Source: Pararcticibacter amylolyticus (GTDB lineage: Bacteria; Bacteroidota; Bacteroidia; Sphingobacteriales; Sphingobacteriaceae). Taken from it: 64,000 nt of DNA. Positions 26,376-35,533 of this stretch are shown here, piece by piece. The translations under genes were made by a program, and so were the position numbers. Location of the stretch: positions 155,411 to 219,410 of the forward strand of contig NZ_QEAS01000002.1 of NCBI RefSeq assembly GCF_003130405.1, given 5' to 3'. Each line of letters opens with the position of its first letter. Position 1 is the stretch's first letter. The notes beneath the pieces were generated by a model, which worked only from the letters and a program-made list of their open reading frames with translations, was not told the origin of the DNA and ran no database searches.

Positions 26376-26999
26376 ATGAAGAAAAGGAATTTTGTTTGGA
26401 TTGCAGCAGCCATGCTGGCTGCTGGTTGCGGTAATTCGCAACAGGGGACTTCCGGGGGCGGCGATACGTCTTCCACGGTTACCGATAGTACAGCAGGCAA
26501 GGGGGGAGCTATCTCTGCCGCTTCCACTGAATTTGCAGCCAAAGCAGCTACAAGCGTGCTATTTGAAACAGAACTTGGAAAACTTGCCCGTAATCAGGGC
26601 TTGAATAAACTGGTAAAGGATTTCGGATCGCTGATGATAAACGATCACTCAAAATCAACAGAAGAACTACAGGCGATTGCGGGCAGGAAAGGAATTACGC
26701 TTCCGTCCGCATTAACTGACGAACAGACGAAAGACCTGGAGGATCTGAAGGGAAAGAAAGGGGTAGAATTTGATAAGAGTTATGTCAAAAAAATGCTCCA
26801 GGTGCATCGTTCTGATATTGCAGAATTCAAAAATGCAGCAAAAGAGGGCATCGATGCTGACCTGAAGGATTTCGCATCAAAATCCCTTCCGGTTTTAAAA
26901 GCACATTACGATTCCCTGAGATCCATAAATAAAGTGATTAAAGCCACTGTCGATCCGGGAGAGATTACAGACGGTGTCGAAACACTTCCTTTAAGATAA
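26376..26999 (+). CDS. DUF4142 lipoprotein (second copy)
   Basis: A 207-residue predicted lipoprotein (lipobox MLAAGCGN) with a Gly/Ser/Thr linker and the same DUF4142 helical domain as the 21819 gene: FETELGKLARNQGLNKLVKD, MINDHSKSTEELQAIAGRKG, VEFDKSYVKKMLQVHRSDI and LPVLKAHYDSLRSINKVIKA. The C-terminal 20 residues are extra. The matching order and sequence show that the two genes are paralogues about 4 kb apart on the same strand. A terminator follows at 27025. Confidence 0.85.
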   Translation: MKKRNFVWIAAAMLAAGCGNSQQGTSGGGDTSSTVTDSTAGKGGAISAASTEFAAKAATSVLFETELGKLARNQGLNKLVKDFGSLMINDHSKSTEELQAIAGRKGITLPSALTDEQTKDLEDLKGKKGVEFDKSYVKKMLQVHRSDIAEFKNAAKEGIDADLKDFASKSLPVLKAHYDSLRSINKVIKATVDPGEITDGVETLPLR

Positions 27000-27024
27000 G
27001 CTCATAACGCGGACATCTAAAAAT

Positions 27025-27053
27025 AAAGCCCCGGCCGAAGCCAGGGCTTTTCT
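27025..27053. terminator. terminator between convergent genes
   Basis: AAAGCCC (27025-27031) pairs with GGGCTTT (27044-27050) followed by TC and T-rich sequence. It lies between the second DUF4142 gene (ends 26999) and the minus-strand baeRF3 gene (ends 27076). Confidence 0.65.
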
Positions 27054-27075
27054 TATTACATTTATATTTAACTGA

Positions 27076-28245
27076 TTAAGCTGAGTACCTGAAGAACGCT
27101 GCGACCTTACTGTCGGCAGGCATTCTCTCTTTTTCGAGGATATGAACCTCACCTCCGTTCATGATCGTCTTCATGATCGATTTATCAATCAGGCAGACAT
27201 CTCCAGGTTGTTCTGAATCATGAACGGTAAGCTGGTTGTCTGATTCATTAAACTGCCCCCATATATGTGCGTCCTTCAGTACAAAAAGGTCGGATACCTG
27301 GCCATAATAACTTGCAGGGATCACCTCACCGGGGATAGAAGAAGTAAGCTCTTTTGCCGAATTATTATAGTAATTCTGAAGTGCCTTCCTGGTATCTTCC
27401 TTAAAATAAGCATCCATCTTTGCCTTTGCTTTTTCATAAAGAGTGTGTTTCTCCTCATATTCAAAGTTACCGGTAAGATGATCTGTCCAGATGCCTTTGT
27501 ATTTGGTAACACGCTTATATGCAGCAAGTACATAATCAACAGCTGCAACGATCAGAGGGGCATTCTGCGTTGAAAGCACTTCCTTCCACAGAGTCTGATC
27601 TACCTCTTTCAGATATTGTTCCAGGTATTCGTCGTCATCAGACAAGCCGGCTCCGTGACCATGGAAATTAGCGCCCACAGTTGCCGCAGCTCCCGTACTG
27701 GCGCCAGCCCTTCTCATAAGCTGTCTGCCGCCTTTTTCCTCAAACCTGATCACGTCATCCATCCCATTCGGCAGGCCTTCAACCTCGAGCTTTTTTATCT
27801 CAAATGAATCCGCCTCATAGAATTGCGCGTCGTGTTTACTCAGTACAAGTACATAGAAAGGCTTTCTGGTCTTCATTAACGAAGGGAGAGGAGCAATATA
27901 AAATGAATTGTTTACGATCAGAGTCTCTTTCACACTGATAGGAAGCTTTATAACTTTGAAAAAACTCTCAGAAAGAAATACTGCCAGTCCTTTTAGCTGG
28001 CTCTTCCAGAATGGTTCATCATCTACCATGCTAAACCCTTTCTTCAATACCTTCTCTATAGCTGCCTGATCAAGGCCTTTGGCTTCCATTTGCTGCCTTG
28101 CTTTCTGAAGGATATTCTTAAATGTGATGACGTCATGCTTTTCGTTGACCTCATATCCCGAGCTATGTGCAGGCATGAAAACTGTCACACAGTTCTCTCC
28201 ATGGTAGTTCGCAAGCTCGCTTAATTCTTCTCTTGAGATAATCAT
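27076..28245 (-). CDS. baeRF3-domain protein (release-factor-like)
   Basis: A 389-residue cytoplasmic protein whose layout matches the bacterial archaeo-eukaryotic release factor (baeRF) family 3: an N-terminal alpha/beta domain opening with ISREELSELANYHGENCVTVFMP, a central region with KPFYVLVLSKHDAQFYEAD, a Gly/His-rich loop (ATVGANFHGHGAG) in the position of the release-factor loop, and a C-terminal domain ending HILEKERMPADSKVAAFFRY. Family members are predicted to bind ribosomes and may rescue stalled translation under stress; this is prediction from the family, not from direct experiment on this gene. It starts 12 bases after the 75-residue gene on the same strand. Confidence 0.8.
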   Translation of the reverse strand: MIISREELSELANYHGENCVTVFMPAHSSGYEVNEKHDVITFKNILQKARQQMEAKGLDQAAIEKVLKKGFSMVDDEPFWKSQLKGLAVFLSESFFKVIKLPISVKETLIVNNSFYIAPLPSLMKTRKPFYVLVLSKHDAQFYEADSFEIKKLEVEGLPNGMDDVIRFEEKGGRQLMRRAGASTGAAATVGANFHGHGAGLSDDDEYLEQYLKEVDQTLWKEVLSTQNAPLIVAAVDYVLAAYKRVTKYKGIWTDHLTGNFEYEEKHTLYEKAKAKMDAYFKEDTRKALQNYYNNSAKELTSSIPGEVIPASYYGQVSDLFVLKDAHIWGQFNESDNQLTVHDSEQPGDVCLIDKSIMKTIMNGGEVHILEKERMPADSKVAAFFRYSA

Positions 28246-28257
28246 AGGCTATACAGA

Positions 28258-28485
28258 TTATTTATTATCGTTGGTATTGTCTTCTCCCTTAGCGAGATTC
28301 CGGTTAATATGTCTCACGTTGACATTTGCGGAGAGCTCGTCGGCACCATCCGTATACTTTTCAGCAATTTCATTATCCTGTTCCAGGTCGTTTACTGCAA
28401 AAGCATCCTTTAATCCATGTGTTTCACGTCCGTTACCGCTTGGTTTTCCTTTGGGTGGAACAAACCCTGTTTTGCTTTTTCCCAT
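28258..28485 (-). CDS. small hydrophilic protein, 75 residues, paired with baeRF3
   Basis: A very polar, low-complexity protein (Lys/Gly/Asn/Asp-rich, starting MGKSKTGFVPPKGKPSGNG) without membrane segment; it is probably disordered. It lies just 12 bases upstream of the baeRF3 gene in the same direction, so it is most likely co-transcribed and translated with it. I do not recognise the family. The conserved-looking N-terminal PPKGKPSG and C-terminal VRHINRNLAKGED blocks suggest a real gene. Confidence 0.65.
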   Translation of the reverse strand: MGKSKTGFVPPKGKPSGNGRETHGLKDAFAVNDLEQDNEIAEKYTDGADELSANVNVRHINRNLAKGEDNTNDNK

Positions 28486-28798
28486 AATAAAAAAATTTGA
28501 GGCTTAAATTAAACGTTATTCAGAAAGCCGGTCATATCCGGCTGTTATTGCAGGGCAGAATGCCCTGGTTTAATAAATTAAATTAATCTGTTCTCTGGTA
28601 TTTTATTCCCCGAAATCACTCCATCGTTATGGACAGGATAGCAATAATGCTTAAGTGTCATTAAAACTGAGATCTTCATAGCAGTAGGTTAAATTTTATT
28701 AAAGCTATCATTAACTGATCGCTTTAAATTCTAACTCTATTCAGAAAAAAGAGTTTTAAAAAATACTTATTTTATATTAAAAAAAGGCTTATAAGACA
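28486..28798. other. non-coding stretch with two tandem hairpins
   Basis: The only structure seen is at 28526-28567: AGCCGG/CCGGCT (28526-28543) and CAGGGC/GCCCTG (28551-28567), each with a short loop and no T-run on either side. They sit 41 bases upstream of the 75-residue gene on the minus strand and may be a structured leader. The rest is AT-rich and without ORFs. Confidence 0.4.
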
Positions 28799-29689
28799 TT
28801 AGGAGCCCGGTTCTTCCTGCCGGGGAGTAATTACAGTTAACGCACCTGGAAGGATACGGACTTCGATCTGGCGCGTTTTTCCGATAACTTCTCCATCTAC
28901 CTGGAGAGTAGTTCTTCTGGAGGTCCTGATGGAGGCTTTGCCAGAACGGATCACTTCGGCATATTCTGAGGTTTGCAGGGTTCCGTTAAACATCTTCCAG
29001 GCTATCGACAGCAGTTTAGCGCGGGGAAAAGGTTTGATGATCACCAGTTCAAATTTGCCGTCATCTAGTTTACCTATCGGATTGATCACCACACCGGTAC
29101 CATACTTCGAAGCATTGGCAAAGGTAAGTGAAACAGCCTTTCTGACAATGCTTTCTCCATCTGTTGTGATATGGAACCTGTACTGCCTGATCAGGAATAT
29201 CTCGGCCAGAAGGTGCTTGGCATAGGTAAGCATACCCCGCCTGACGTCATTCTCAAAGCGCTTTACGATCCGGGCATTAAGTCCAACATCCGCAAGATGG
29301 ATACAATGGATGTTGTTGATCTTCAGCAGGTCTATTTTTCGCCGGACGCCTGTGGTAAGAAGAGAAAGAGCCGATTCTATCCTGTTTCCAATGCCAAGTT
29401 CCTTTGCCATACCGTTGGCTGATCCTGCCGGTATGATCAGCAGGGGCAGTTCAGAATCACAGAGGATCTTCGACATCAGGTTTACCGTCCCATCGCCACC
29501 GGCGGCGGCAACTACATCCGGTTTAAATTCATCAATCTCCTCCCGGATCATCTGCTCGGTATTGTCCTGATGGAGACGGTATATCTGATATTCAAAGCCG
29601 GTTTTTCGTGACTCTTCGGAGATGATCGCTTCTAATCCGGCACCCAGACGGTTACCAGATTTTGTATTAATGATGAATAATACTTTCAC
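28799..29689 (-). CDS. diacylglycerol-kinase family lipid kinase
   Basis: A 296-residue protein with the DAGK catalytic domain: INTKSGNR at the N-terminus, the nucleotide-binding GGDGTVN at 64-70 and PAGSANGMAKELGI. It belongs to the YegS/BmrU group that phosphorylates lipid or sphingoid-type alcohols. The start codon is GTG at 29689 (KVLFIINTK follows). It lies 14 bases after the MerR gene on the same strand, suggesting shared transcription. Lipid substrate not predictable. Confidence 0.87.
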   Translation of the reverse strand: MKVLFIINTKSGNRLGAGLEAIISEESRKTGFEYQIYRLHQDNTEQMIREEIDEFKPDVVAAAGGDGTVNLMSKILCDSELPLLIIPAGSANGMAKELGIGNRIESALSLLTTGVRRKIDLLKINNIHCIHLADVGLNARIVKRFENDVRRGMLTYAKHLLAEIFLIRQYRFHITTDGESIVRKAVSLTFANASKYGTGVVINPIGKLDDGKFELVIIKPFPRAKLLSIAWKMFNGTLQTSEYAEVIRSGKASIRTSRRTTLQVDGEVIGKTRQIEVRILPGALTVITPRQEEPGS

Positions 29690-29703
29690 AGGGATGATAA
29701 CAA

Positions 29704-30039
29704 TTAAAGCTGCTCTTTGACTTCAAGAAGAAACTTTTTTAATTTTTCCAGAGAGTCGATCACCTTCTGGTTTTCACGGATCTCTGTACGGTTGCCTCTC
29801 AGATGCTCCTTGGCCCCCTGAAGCGTAAACCCTTTTTCCTTTACAAGGTGAAATATGATCTTCAGGTTCTCCACATCCTCCGGCGAAAAAAGACGGTTGC
29901 CTTTTTTATTCTTTTTAGGCTGAAGTATATCAAACTCTTTCTCATAGAATCTTATCTGAGAGGGATTTACGTTGAACATCTCAGTAACTTCTCCCATGGT
30001 ATAATAGAGTTTGCTGATATCTCTTTCTTTGTACGGCAT
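29704..30039 (-). CDS. MerR family transcriptional regulator
   Basis: A 111-residue protein from the ATG at 30039. The winged-helix HTH block is YYTMGEVTEMFNVNPSQIRF followed by YEKEFDILQPKKNKKGNRLF, and the C-terminus is a helical dimerisation region (KVIDSLEKLKKFLLEVKEQL) with no effector domain. This small form is usual in Bacteroidota, often annotated beside lipid kinases. A -7 box ends 6 bases before the ATG, so the mRNA would have almost no leader. It probably regulates itself and the downstream lipid kinase. Confidence 0.85.
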   Translation of the reverse strand: MPYKERDISKLYYTMGEVTEMFNVNPSQIRFYEKEFDILQPKKNKKGNRLFSPEDVENLKIIFHLVKEKGFTLQGAKEHLRGNRTEIRENQKVIDSLEKLKKFLLEVKEQL

Positions 30040-30045
30040 AATGCA

Positions 30046-30078
30046 CAAAGATAAGTTTTAAATTGTTCGGTGTTACAA
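30046..30078 (-). promoter_or_regulatory. merR promoter (TTG-N22-TATCTTTG), divergent to alaS
   Basis: On the minus strand TTG (30078-30076), 22-base spacer and TATCTTTG (30053-30046). The ATG follows 6 bases later. Its position over the alaS upstream region means the two promoters are close and back to back. Confidence 0.55.
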
Positions 30079-30121
30079 ATGAATTTGTTAATCACGATCT
30101 TTCAACTTTCAGTAAGCTTGT

Positions 30122-30129
30122 TAACTTTG
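30122..30129 (+). promoter_or_regulatory. -7 box for alaS
   Basis: TAACTTTG, an exact consensus match, 20 bases before the alaS ATG. A weak TTTC rather than TTG lies at the -33 spacing. Confidence 0.5.
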
Positions 30130-30149
30130 CGGATTAAATTAAATTCAGA

Positions 30150-32798
30150 ATGACTACTAAGGAAATAAGGCAGGCTTTTTTAGATTTTTTTGCGGCCAAA
30201 GGACATCAGATCGTTCCTTCAGCTCCTATCGTTGTGAAGGATGATCCTACTTTGATGTTCACGAATGCAGGAATGAACCAGTTTAAAGAAATTTTCCTGG
30301 GAGAAAAACCTGTTAAATATCCAAGGGTGGCCGACACTCAGAGATGTTTGCGGGTGTCGGGAAAACATAATGATCTGGAGGAAGTAGGGATTGACACCTA
30401 TCATCATACAATGTTTGAAATGCTTGGCAACTGGAGCTTTGGCGATTACTTCAAAGAAGAAGCTATTGCCTGGAGCTGGGAGTTGCTGACAGGCGTATAT
30501 GGCATCCCGAAAGACCGCCTTTACGTAACGGTTTTCGAGGGGGATGAAAAGGAAGGCCTTCCCAAAGACCAGGAAGCCTATGATTTCTGGAAACAATGGA
30601 TTGATGAAGACAGGATCCTTTTGGGAAATAAAAAGGACAACTTCTGGGAAATGGGAGATACCGGTCCCTGCGGCCCCTGTTCTGAAATTCACGTAGACTG
30701 CCGCCCAGACGATCAGCGGCAGCAGAAAGACGGAAGATTCCTGGTGAACGCAGACGATCCTCAGGTCATCGAGATATGGAATAACGTATTCATGCAATTT
30801 AACCGTCTTAAAGATGGTTCTCTTCAGCTCTTACCAGCTCAGCATGTGGATACGGGAATGGGACTTGAGCGCCTGGTTCGTATTCTCCAGGAAAAATCGT
30901 CCAACTACGATACAGACGTGTTCCAGCCACTTATCCGGTTTATCTCTGAAAAGAGCGGCATCGCTTATAACCAGGGGGAAAGCATGGAGAAGACAGATAT
31001 TGCAATGCGCGTGATGGCAGATCATATCCGGGCGATTTCCTTTGCCATTGCCGACGGACAGCTGCCTTCCAACGTAAAGGCTGGATATGTCATCAGGCGG
31101 ATCCTGAGAAGGGCGGTAAGATACGCGTATACCTTCCTCGGATTTAAGGAGCCTTTCTTCAATACCCTGGTGCCGGTACTGGCCGAACAGTTTGACGGTG
31201 TATTCCCCGAGTTGAAGGCACAGCAGGAATTCGTTCAGAAGGTGATCTTTGAAGAGGAAGTTTCCTTTCTGAGAACGCTTGCTACCGGCATCCAGCGCTT
31301 CGAAAAATATACATCGGAAACCTCTCTCGTAGACGGAGAGTTTGCATTTGAGCTTTATGACACCTTTGGCTTCCCGATCGACCTCACCGAACTGATGGCA
31401 CGGGAAAAAGGCCTCACTGTCGACATGGACGGCTTTAATAAAGCGCTGGAGGCACAGAAAGCCCGGTCAAGAGCAGCGACATCTGTGGATACAGGTGACT
31501 GGATCATTCTGAATGAGGGGGACGAGAATGAGTTTGTCGGATATGATGCTGCTGAATCGGATGCTACTATCCTGAAATACCGCAAAGTAAAAGCAAAAGG
31601 AAAAGAGCAATACCAGCTGGTACTCGACAGAACTCCGTTTTATGCGGAAAGCGGGGGCCAGGTTGGTGATACCGGCTATATATTTCCGGAGTCGGGCGCA
31701 TTTGACAAGGAGAACGCCCTCAGAATCACCGATACAAAGAAGGAGAATGCACTGATCATCCATTTTACCGACAGCATACCGGAAGGTTTCGACCTTGCCG
31801 GAAAGGTGAGATGTGTGATCGATACAGAAAGACGCCTCGATACGGAAAACAACCACTCAGCCACGCATCTTCTGCAGGCTGCACTACGCCAGGTACTGGG
31901 CACCCATGTTCAGCAGAAGGGATCACTCGTGAATGAAGAATATCTGCGGTTCGACTTCTCTCATTTCACAAAAGTAAGCGATGAAGAACTTGAGCGGATA
32001 GAAACGATCGTAAATCAGAAGATCCGGGAAAATATTCCTTTGAAAGAAGAGCGGAATGTTCCTTTCCAGGAAGCTTTAAAAAGAGGGGTAACAGCATTGT
32101 TCGGCGAGAAGTACGGTGAATTCGTGCGCATCATCACCTTTGATGACCAGTATTCAAAAGAACTGTGCGGAGGTACGCATGTAAAGGCAACCGGACAGAT
32201 TGGCTATTTCAGGATCGTATCAGAAAGTGCAGTAGCTGCCGGGGTAAGAAGGATCGAGGCGATCACCGGAAAAGCGGTTGAAGCTTTCGTAAATGAACAA
32301 AGCAAGCTTATAAACCAGCTGAAGAACCTTCTCAAAAACCCGAAAGACTTGTCGAAATCAGTGGAAAGCCTTCTTGAGGAAAACAGCAAGCTGAAAAAGG
32401 AAATTGAGAGAAACGTATACGAAAAAGCCGCAGGACTGAAGGACGATCTCAAAGGAAAAGCTGAAGACATTGGCGGTATTTATTTTATTGCAGCCAAAAT
32501 AGAGCTTGGCAGCGCAGACGCTATCAAAAATCTCGCTTATTCGTTGAAAGAGTCGATGGACAATCTCTTCCTTGTACTCGGAAGCGAAAATGAGGGCAAG
32601 CCATCATTGACAGTAATGATCTCTGAAAACCTGGTGGGTGAGAAATTCCATGCGGGTAATATCGTAAGAGAACTAGCAAAAGAGATTAAAGGCGGGGGAG
32701 GCGGCCAGCCATTTTACGCTACAGCAGGAGGGAAGGATGCTGCCGGCCTGGATGCGGCTCTCCGCAAAGCACGGGAGATTGTAGCTGCAGAGCTCTGA
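30150..32798 (+). CDS. alaS: alanyl-tRNA synthetase
   Basis: A full-length, 882-residue AlaRS: class II catalytic core with [16 protein letters not shown] and [17 protein letters not shown] near the N-terminus, editing domain with HSATHLL (about 570) and [10 protein letters not shown] (about 672) that carry its zinc ligands, and a C-terminal dimerisation/C-Ala domain containing [14 protein letters not shown]. It charges tRNA-Ala and clears mischarged Ser and Gly. The gene stands alone and is followed by a good terminator. Confidence 0.97.
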   Translation: MTTKEIRQAFLDFFAAKGHQIVPSAPIVVKDDPTLMFTNAGMNQFKEIFLGEKPVKYPRVADTQRCLRVSGKHNDLEEVGIDTYHHTMFEMLGNWSFGDYFKEEAIAWSWELLTGVYGIPKDRLYVTVFEGDEKEGLPKDQEAYDFWKQWIDEDRILLGNKKDNFWEMGDTGPCGPCSEIHVDCRPDDQRQQKDGRFLVNADDPQVIEIWNNVFMQFNRLKDGSLQLLPAQHVDTGMGLERLVRILQEKSSNYDTDVFQPLIRFISEKSGIAYNQGESMEKTDIAMRVMADHIRAISFAIADGQLPSNVKAGYVIRRILRRAVRYAYTFLGFKEPFFNTLVPVLAEQFDGVFPELKAQQEFVQKVIFEEEVSFLRTLATGIQRFEKYTSETSLVDGEFAFELYDTFGFPIDLTELMAREKGLTVDMDGFNKALEAQKARSRAATSVDTGDWIILNEGDENEFVGYDAAESDATILKYRKVKAKGKEQYQLVLDRTPFYAESGGQVGDTGYIFPESGAFDKENALRITDTKKENALIIHFTDSIPEGFDLAGKVRCVIDTERRLDTENNHSATHLLQAALRQVLGTHVQQKGSLVNEEYLRFDFSHFTKVSDEELERIETIVNQKIRENIPLKEERNVPFQEALKRGVTALFGEKYGEFVRIITFDDQYSKELCGGTHVKATGQIGYFRIVSESAVAAGVRRIEAITGKAVEAFVNEQSKLINQLKNLLKNPKDLSKSVESLLEENSKLKKEIERNVYEKAAGLKDDLKGKAEDIGGIYFIAAKIELGSADAIKNLAYSLKESMDNLFLVLGSENEGKPSLTVMISENLVGEKFHAGNIVRELAKEIKGGGGGQPFYATAGGKDAAGLDAALRKAREIVAAEL

Positions 32799-32820
32799 TC
32801 CGCAGCATGATTCTTAATTA

Positions 32821-32860
32821 AAAAGAGGCTGTATCAACGAGATGCGGCCTCTTTTTTTTA
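32821..32860 (+). terminator. alaS terminator
   Basis: AAAAGAGGC (32821-32829) pairs with GCCTCTTTT (32847-32855) and is followed by more T residues, 22 bases after the alaS stop. Confidence 0.9.
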
Positions 32861-32922
32861 TTAAGAAACAAAAAAACGCATCGCCTGTTGAATTTCAAGG
32901 GGGTTCGACAAAGGTACTTAAT

Positions 32923-33612
32923 ATGCACTTCGATAAAATTTATAATAAAGGACAGGCCAGACTGTTTAAAAACGATTTCCTGGAGAGTTTAACCAAAACA
33001 CGTCCATGGGTGATCTACAGCTTATATCTACCGTTCAATGCATGGCTTTTATACTACGCCCATACAGTACTCAATTTCTCACTGGGGTTCATTACCGGGC
33101 TGTTTTTTGCTGCGCTCTCATTCTGGACTCTCTTTGAATATTTTGCCCACCGCTACCTGTTCCATTATGAAGCGACAAGCAGCCTTGGAAAGAAAATTGT
33201 CTACATTTTTCATGGGAATCACCATGAGTATCCAAGAGACAGGATGAGGCTTTTTATGCCGCCTGTGCCAAGCATTATTCTTGCATCTGTTGTGTTTGGA
33301 ATCATCTATGGCGCTTCATTCCTCATCACAGGAACAGGAGATTACGCATTCATATTCTTCCCGGGATTCATAACCGGTTATCTCATATATGTTTCCATGC
33401 ATTATGCCATCCATGCCTTCGCGCCTCCAAGGGGATTAAAGGCGATATGGCGCAACCATCACCTGCATCACTATAAAGAACCCGAAAAAGCCTTTGGTGT
33501 TAGCTCCGTGATCTGGGACGTTGTTTTTAATACGCTTCCAGCGAAGGAGGAAGCAAAAGTAAACTCGTTAAAAGGGAACAGGCGTTTAGAAGAAACCCGT
33601 ACGCCTGAATAA
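32923..33612 (+). CDS. sterol desaturase / fatty-acid hydroxylase superfamily protein
   Basis: I chose the ATG at 32923 (229 residues, MHFDKIYNKG); an in-frame ATG at 32842 lies inside the alaS terminator and is unlikely. The protein is membrane-bound with about four hydrophobic segments and the histidine clusters of the superfamily: HRYLFHYEA, FHGNHHEYP, HYAIHAF and NHHLHHYK, which bind a di-iron centre. This pattern fits a fatty-acid 2-hydroxylase-like enzyme, possibly acting on sphingolipid or lipid-A-type acyl chains, both known in Sphingobacteriaceae. The substrate is inference. It is convergent with the next gene, 4 bases apart. Confidence 0.85.
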   Translation: MHFDKIYNKGQARLFKNDFLESLTKTRPWVIYSLYLPFNAWLLYYAHTVLNFSLGFITGLFFAALSFWTLFEYFAHRYLFHYEATSSLGKKIVYIFHGNHHEYPRDRMRLFMPPVPSIILASVVFGIIYGASFLITGTGDYAFIFFPGFITGYLIYVSMHYAIHAFAPPRGLKAIWRNHHLHHYKEPEKAFGVSSVIWDVVFNTLPAKEEAKVNSLKGNRRLEETRTPE

Positions 33613-33616
33613 ACCA

Positions 33617-35518
33617 TTAATTCTTTAAGATCTTCACTTCGGTGCGCCTATTGGCCTGGCGTCCTTCTTCCGTTGAATTGTCTGCCACCGGACGTGACTT
33701 TCCGTATCCTTTAAAACTTAATCTGGATGGATTTATCTTCTTCGATATAAGAAAATTATATACGTTACGAGCCCTGTTTCCAGAAAGCAGTTCGTTAGCC
33801 GCATCACTGCCGGTATCATCCGTATGCCCTGTAATTTCGATGACAGCTCCGGGATTAGATATCATAAAGTTCAGAAGATTATTCAGCTCAGGCATAGACT
33901 CAGCCATCAGTTCATCTTTATTGGTTTCGAAAAAGATATTCTTTAAAACCACCGTTTCTCCGGCAATAATCTTTTTAAGTGGAATAACTATCCGGTACGG
34001 TTTCTTATTATTAGGCCCCTGCGCAGGCGAGAAATTCTCCGAGTGAAACAGATATCCCTCTTTAAACACAGTGAGTCCGAACATCTTTCCTTCTGGCATA
34101 GTTGCCAGGAACCCGCCATTTTCGTCTTCACTCTCCTCGTCGAAGATTACGGTATTCGACTTCAGTTCTGTGATCCTTACATCCGCACTCAGCGGCGCTT
34201 TTGTTCCGGCGTCTATCACTTTACCTTTAACATAGGTGACCGGCTGAGGACGGTTCTTCTCGGGAAGCACAAATGAGTAGATATCCATCCCCCCAAATCC
34301 GCCTTTCATATCAGATGCAAAAAAAGCAGTCTGTCCGTCCGCTGTCACCGTTAGCCCGCTTTCTTCTCCCGGCGTATTGATCGGGTATCCCAGGTTTTCG
34401 GGCTGCTGCCATTTTCCGGCTGCATCCTTTCTGCTCACATACAGGTCGCGGTTGCCGAAACCAGGCCATCCGTTCGACGAAAAATAAAGAGTGCTGTTGT
34501 CAGGATGTATGAAAGGGGAGTGTTCGTCGAAGGGTGTGTTAACAGAGGGGCCCAGGTTGACCGGCTTTGACCATTTTCCTTCCGGCAGCAGGCTGGCCTG
34601 CCAGATATCGTACCCGCCCATCCCACCGGCCCTGTTGCTGACAAAATACAGAGTCTTGCCATCAGCACTCAAAGAGGGCTGCGACTCCCAGCCTGCGGTA
34701 TTTACCGGGGGGCCGATGTTAAATGGCTCGCTCCAGTCTTTTCCTTCCCGTTTACAAACATAGATATCACATCTGCCAAGGCCTTCGGGACGATTACAGC
34801 CAGTAAAGAAAAGATAAAGGCCGTCAGGAGAAATACACTGCGCTCCTTCGTTGAAATTAGCGGTATTAATTTTCGAGCTGAGATATTCGGCCTTTCCCCA
34901 TTTATCAGTATCCTTTAAGCTCTGGTAAAAATCTTCGTTATTATTTACACGTCTTGTAAATATCAGGCGGCCTTCATCCGCCGTAATCACCGGAAGATAC
35001 TCCTGGTACACAGAATTAACACCTTCTCCCAGGTTTACTGGCTTAAAAGGAACAGGTTTTTTGAGCGCTTCAATACTGAACCTGCAATCAGCCATGTGCT
35101 TATTGACTAATCTCTTGCTGGCGTCCGAAAGTCCGGGATAAGAAGAATACTTTATAAAATGCTGAAGTGAATTGGCATAATCTCCAAGATTCAATTCACT
35201 TTCAGCAAGCCCATAATAGGTAAGCGAACTGAATTCGGGAGCGAGGTCCAGTACCTTCCTGTAATAGGTGGCAGCATCTTTATGATTCTTAACCTTCCTG
35301 GATAAGTCGCCAAGCTGCTGGTAAGCTGCCGTAAACTTGCTGTCGGCAGCTACAGCCCTTTGTAATTCTGTGATCGCCGCCGGATACTTCCCTGCAGATA
35401 TGTAACGTCCCGCTTGCTCGTAATGGTTTTGTGCCTGTTTGTCCTCAGACCGGCGTCCTTCCTGTGCTTTAAGCAGTAGGGAAGAGGTCAGCAGGAAAAA
35501 AATGAAAATGTACTTCAT
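33617..35518 (-). CDS. OmpA family protein with TPR and PD40 repeats
   Basis: A 633-residue secreted protein: signal peptide (1-18, ending LLKAQ), TPR-like helices (about 25-135), PD40/WD40-like strand repeats (about 170-400; LYFVSNRAGGMGGYDIWQA and similar GGxGGxDIY/W blocks), a carboxypeptidase-regulatory-like sandwich (about 425-505, VKGKVIDAGTKAPLSADV), and a C-terminal OmpA peptidoglycan-binding domain (about 525-633; ITGHTDDTGSDAANELLSGN and FKGYGKSRPV). This fixed order is common in Bacteroidota and links the outer membrane to peptidoglycan. It lies 15 bases after the dienelactone hydrolase gene. Confidence 0.9.
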   Translation of the reverse strand: MKYIFIFFLLTSSLLLKAQEGRRSEDKQAQNHYEQAGRYISAGKYPAAITELQRAVAADSKFTAAYQQLGDLSRKVKNHKDAATYYRKVLDLAPEFSSLTYYGLAESELNLGDYANSLQHFIKYSSYPGLSDASKRLVNKHMADCRFSIEALKKPVPFKPVNLGEGVNSVYQEYLPVITADEGRLIFTRRVNNNEDFYQSLKDTDKWGKAEYLSSKINTANFNEGAQCISPDGLYLFFTGCNRPEGLGRCDIYVCKREGKDWSEPFNIGPPVNTAGWESQPSLSADGKTLYFVSNRAGGMGGYDIWQASLLPEGKWSKPVNLGPSVNTPFDEHSPFIHPDNSTLYFSSNGWPGFGNRDLYVSRKDAAGKWQQPENLGYPINTPGEESGLTVTADGQTAFFASDMKGGFGGMDIYSFVLPEKNRPQPVTYVKGKVIDAGTKAPLSADVRITELKSNTVIFDEESEDENGGFLATMPEGKMFGLTVFKEGYLFHSENFSPAQGPNNKKPYRIVIPLKKIIAGETVVLKNIFFETNKDELMAESMPELNNLLNFMISNPGAVIEITGHTDDTGSDAANELLSGNRARNVYNFLISKKINPSRLSFKGYGKSRPVADNSTEEGRQANRRTEVKILKN

Positions 35519-35533
35519 CGTATCTCATAATGC

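Noticed and set aside
30046..30048. TTG start for the MerR gene
   Set aside because: It lies inside the -7 box; the ATG 9 bases downstream is the better start.
32842..32922. Upstream start of the fatty-acid hydroxylase gene
   Set aside because: That part is the alaS terminator and would encode an unrelated basic stretch.
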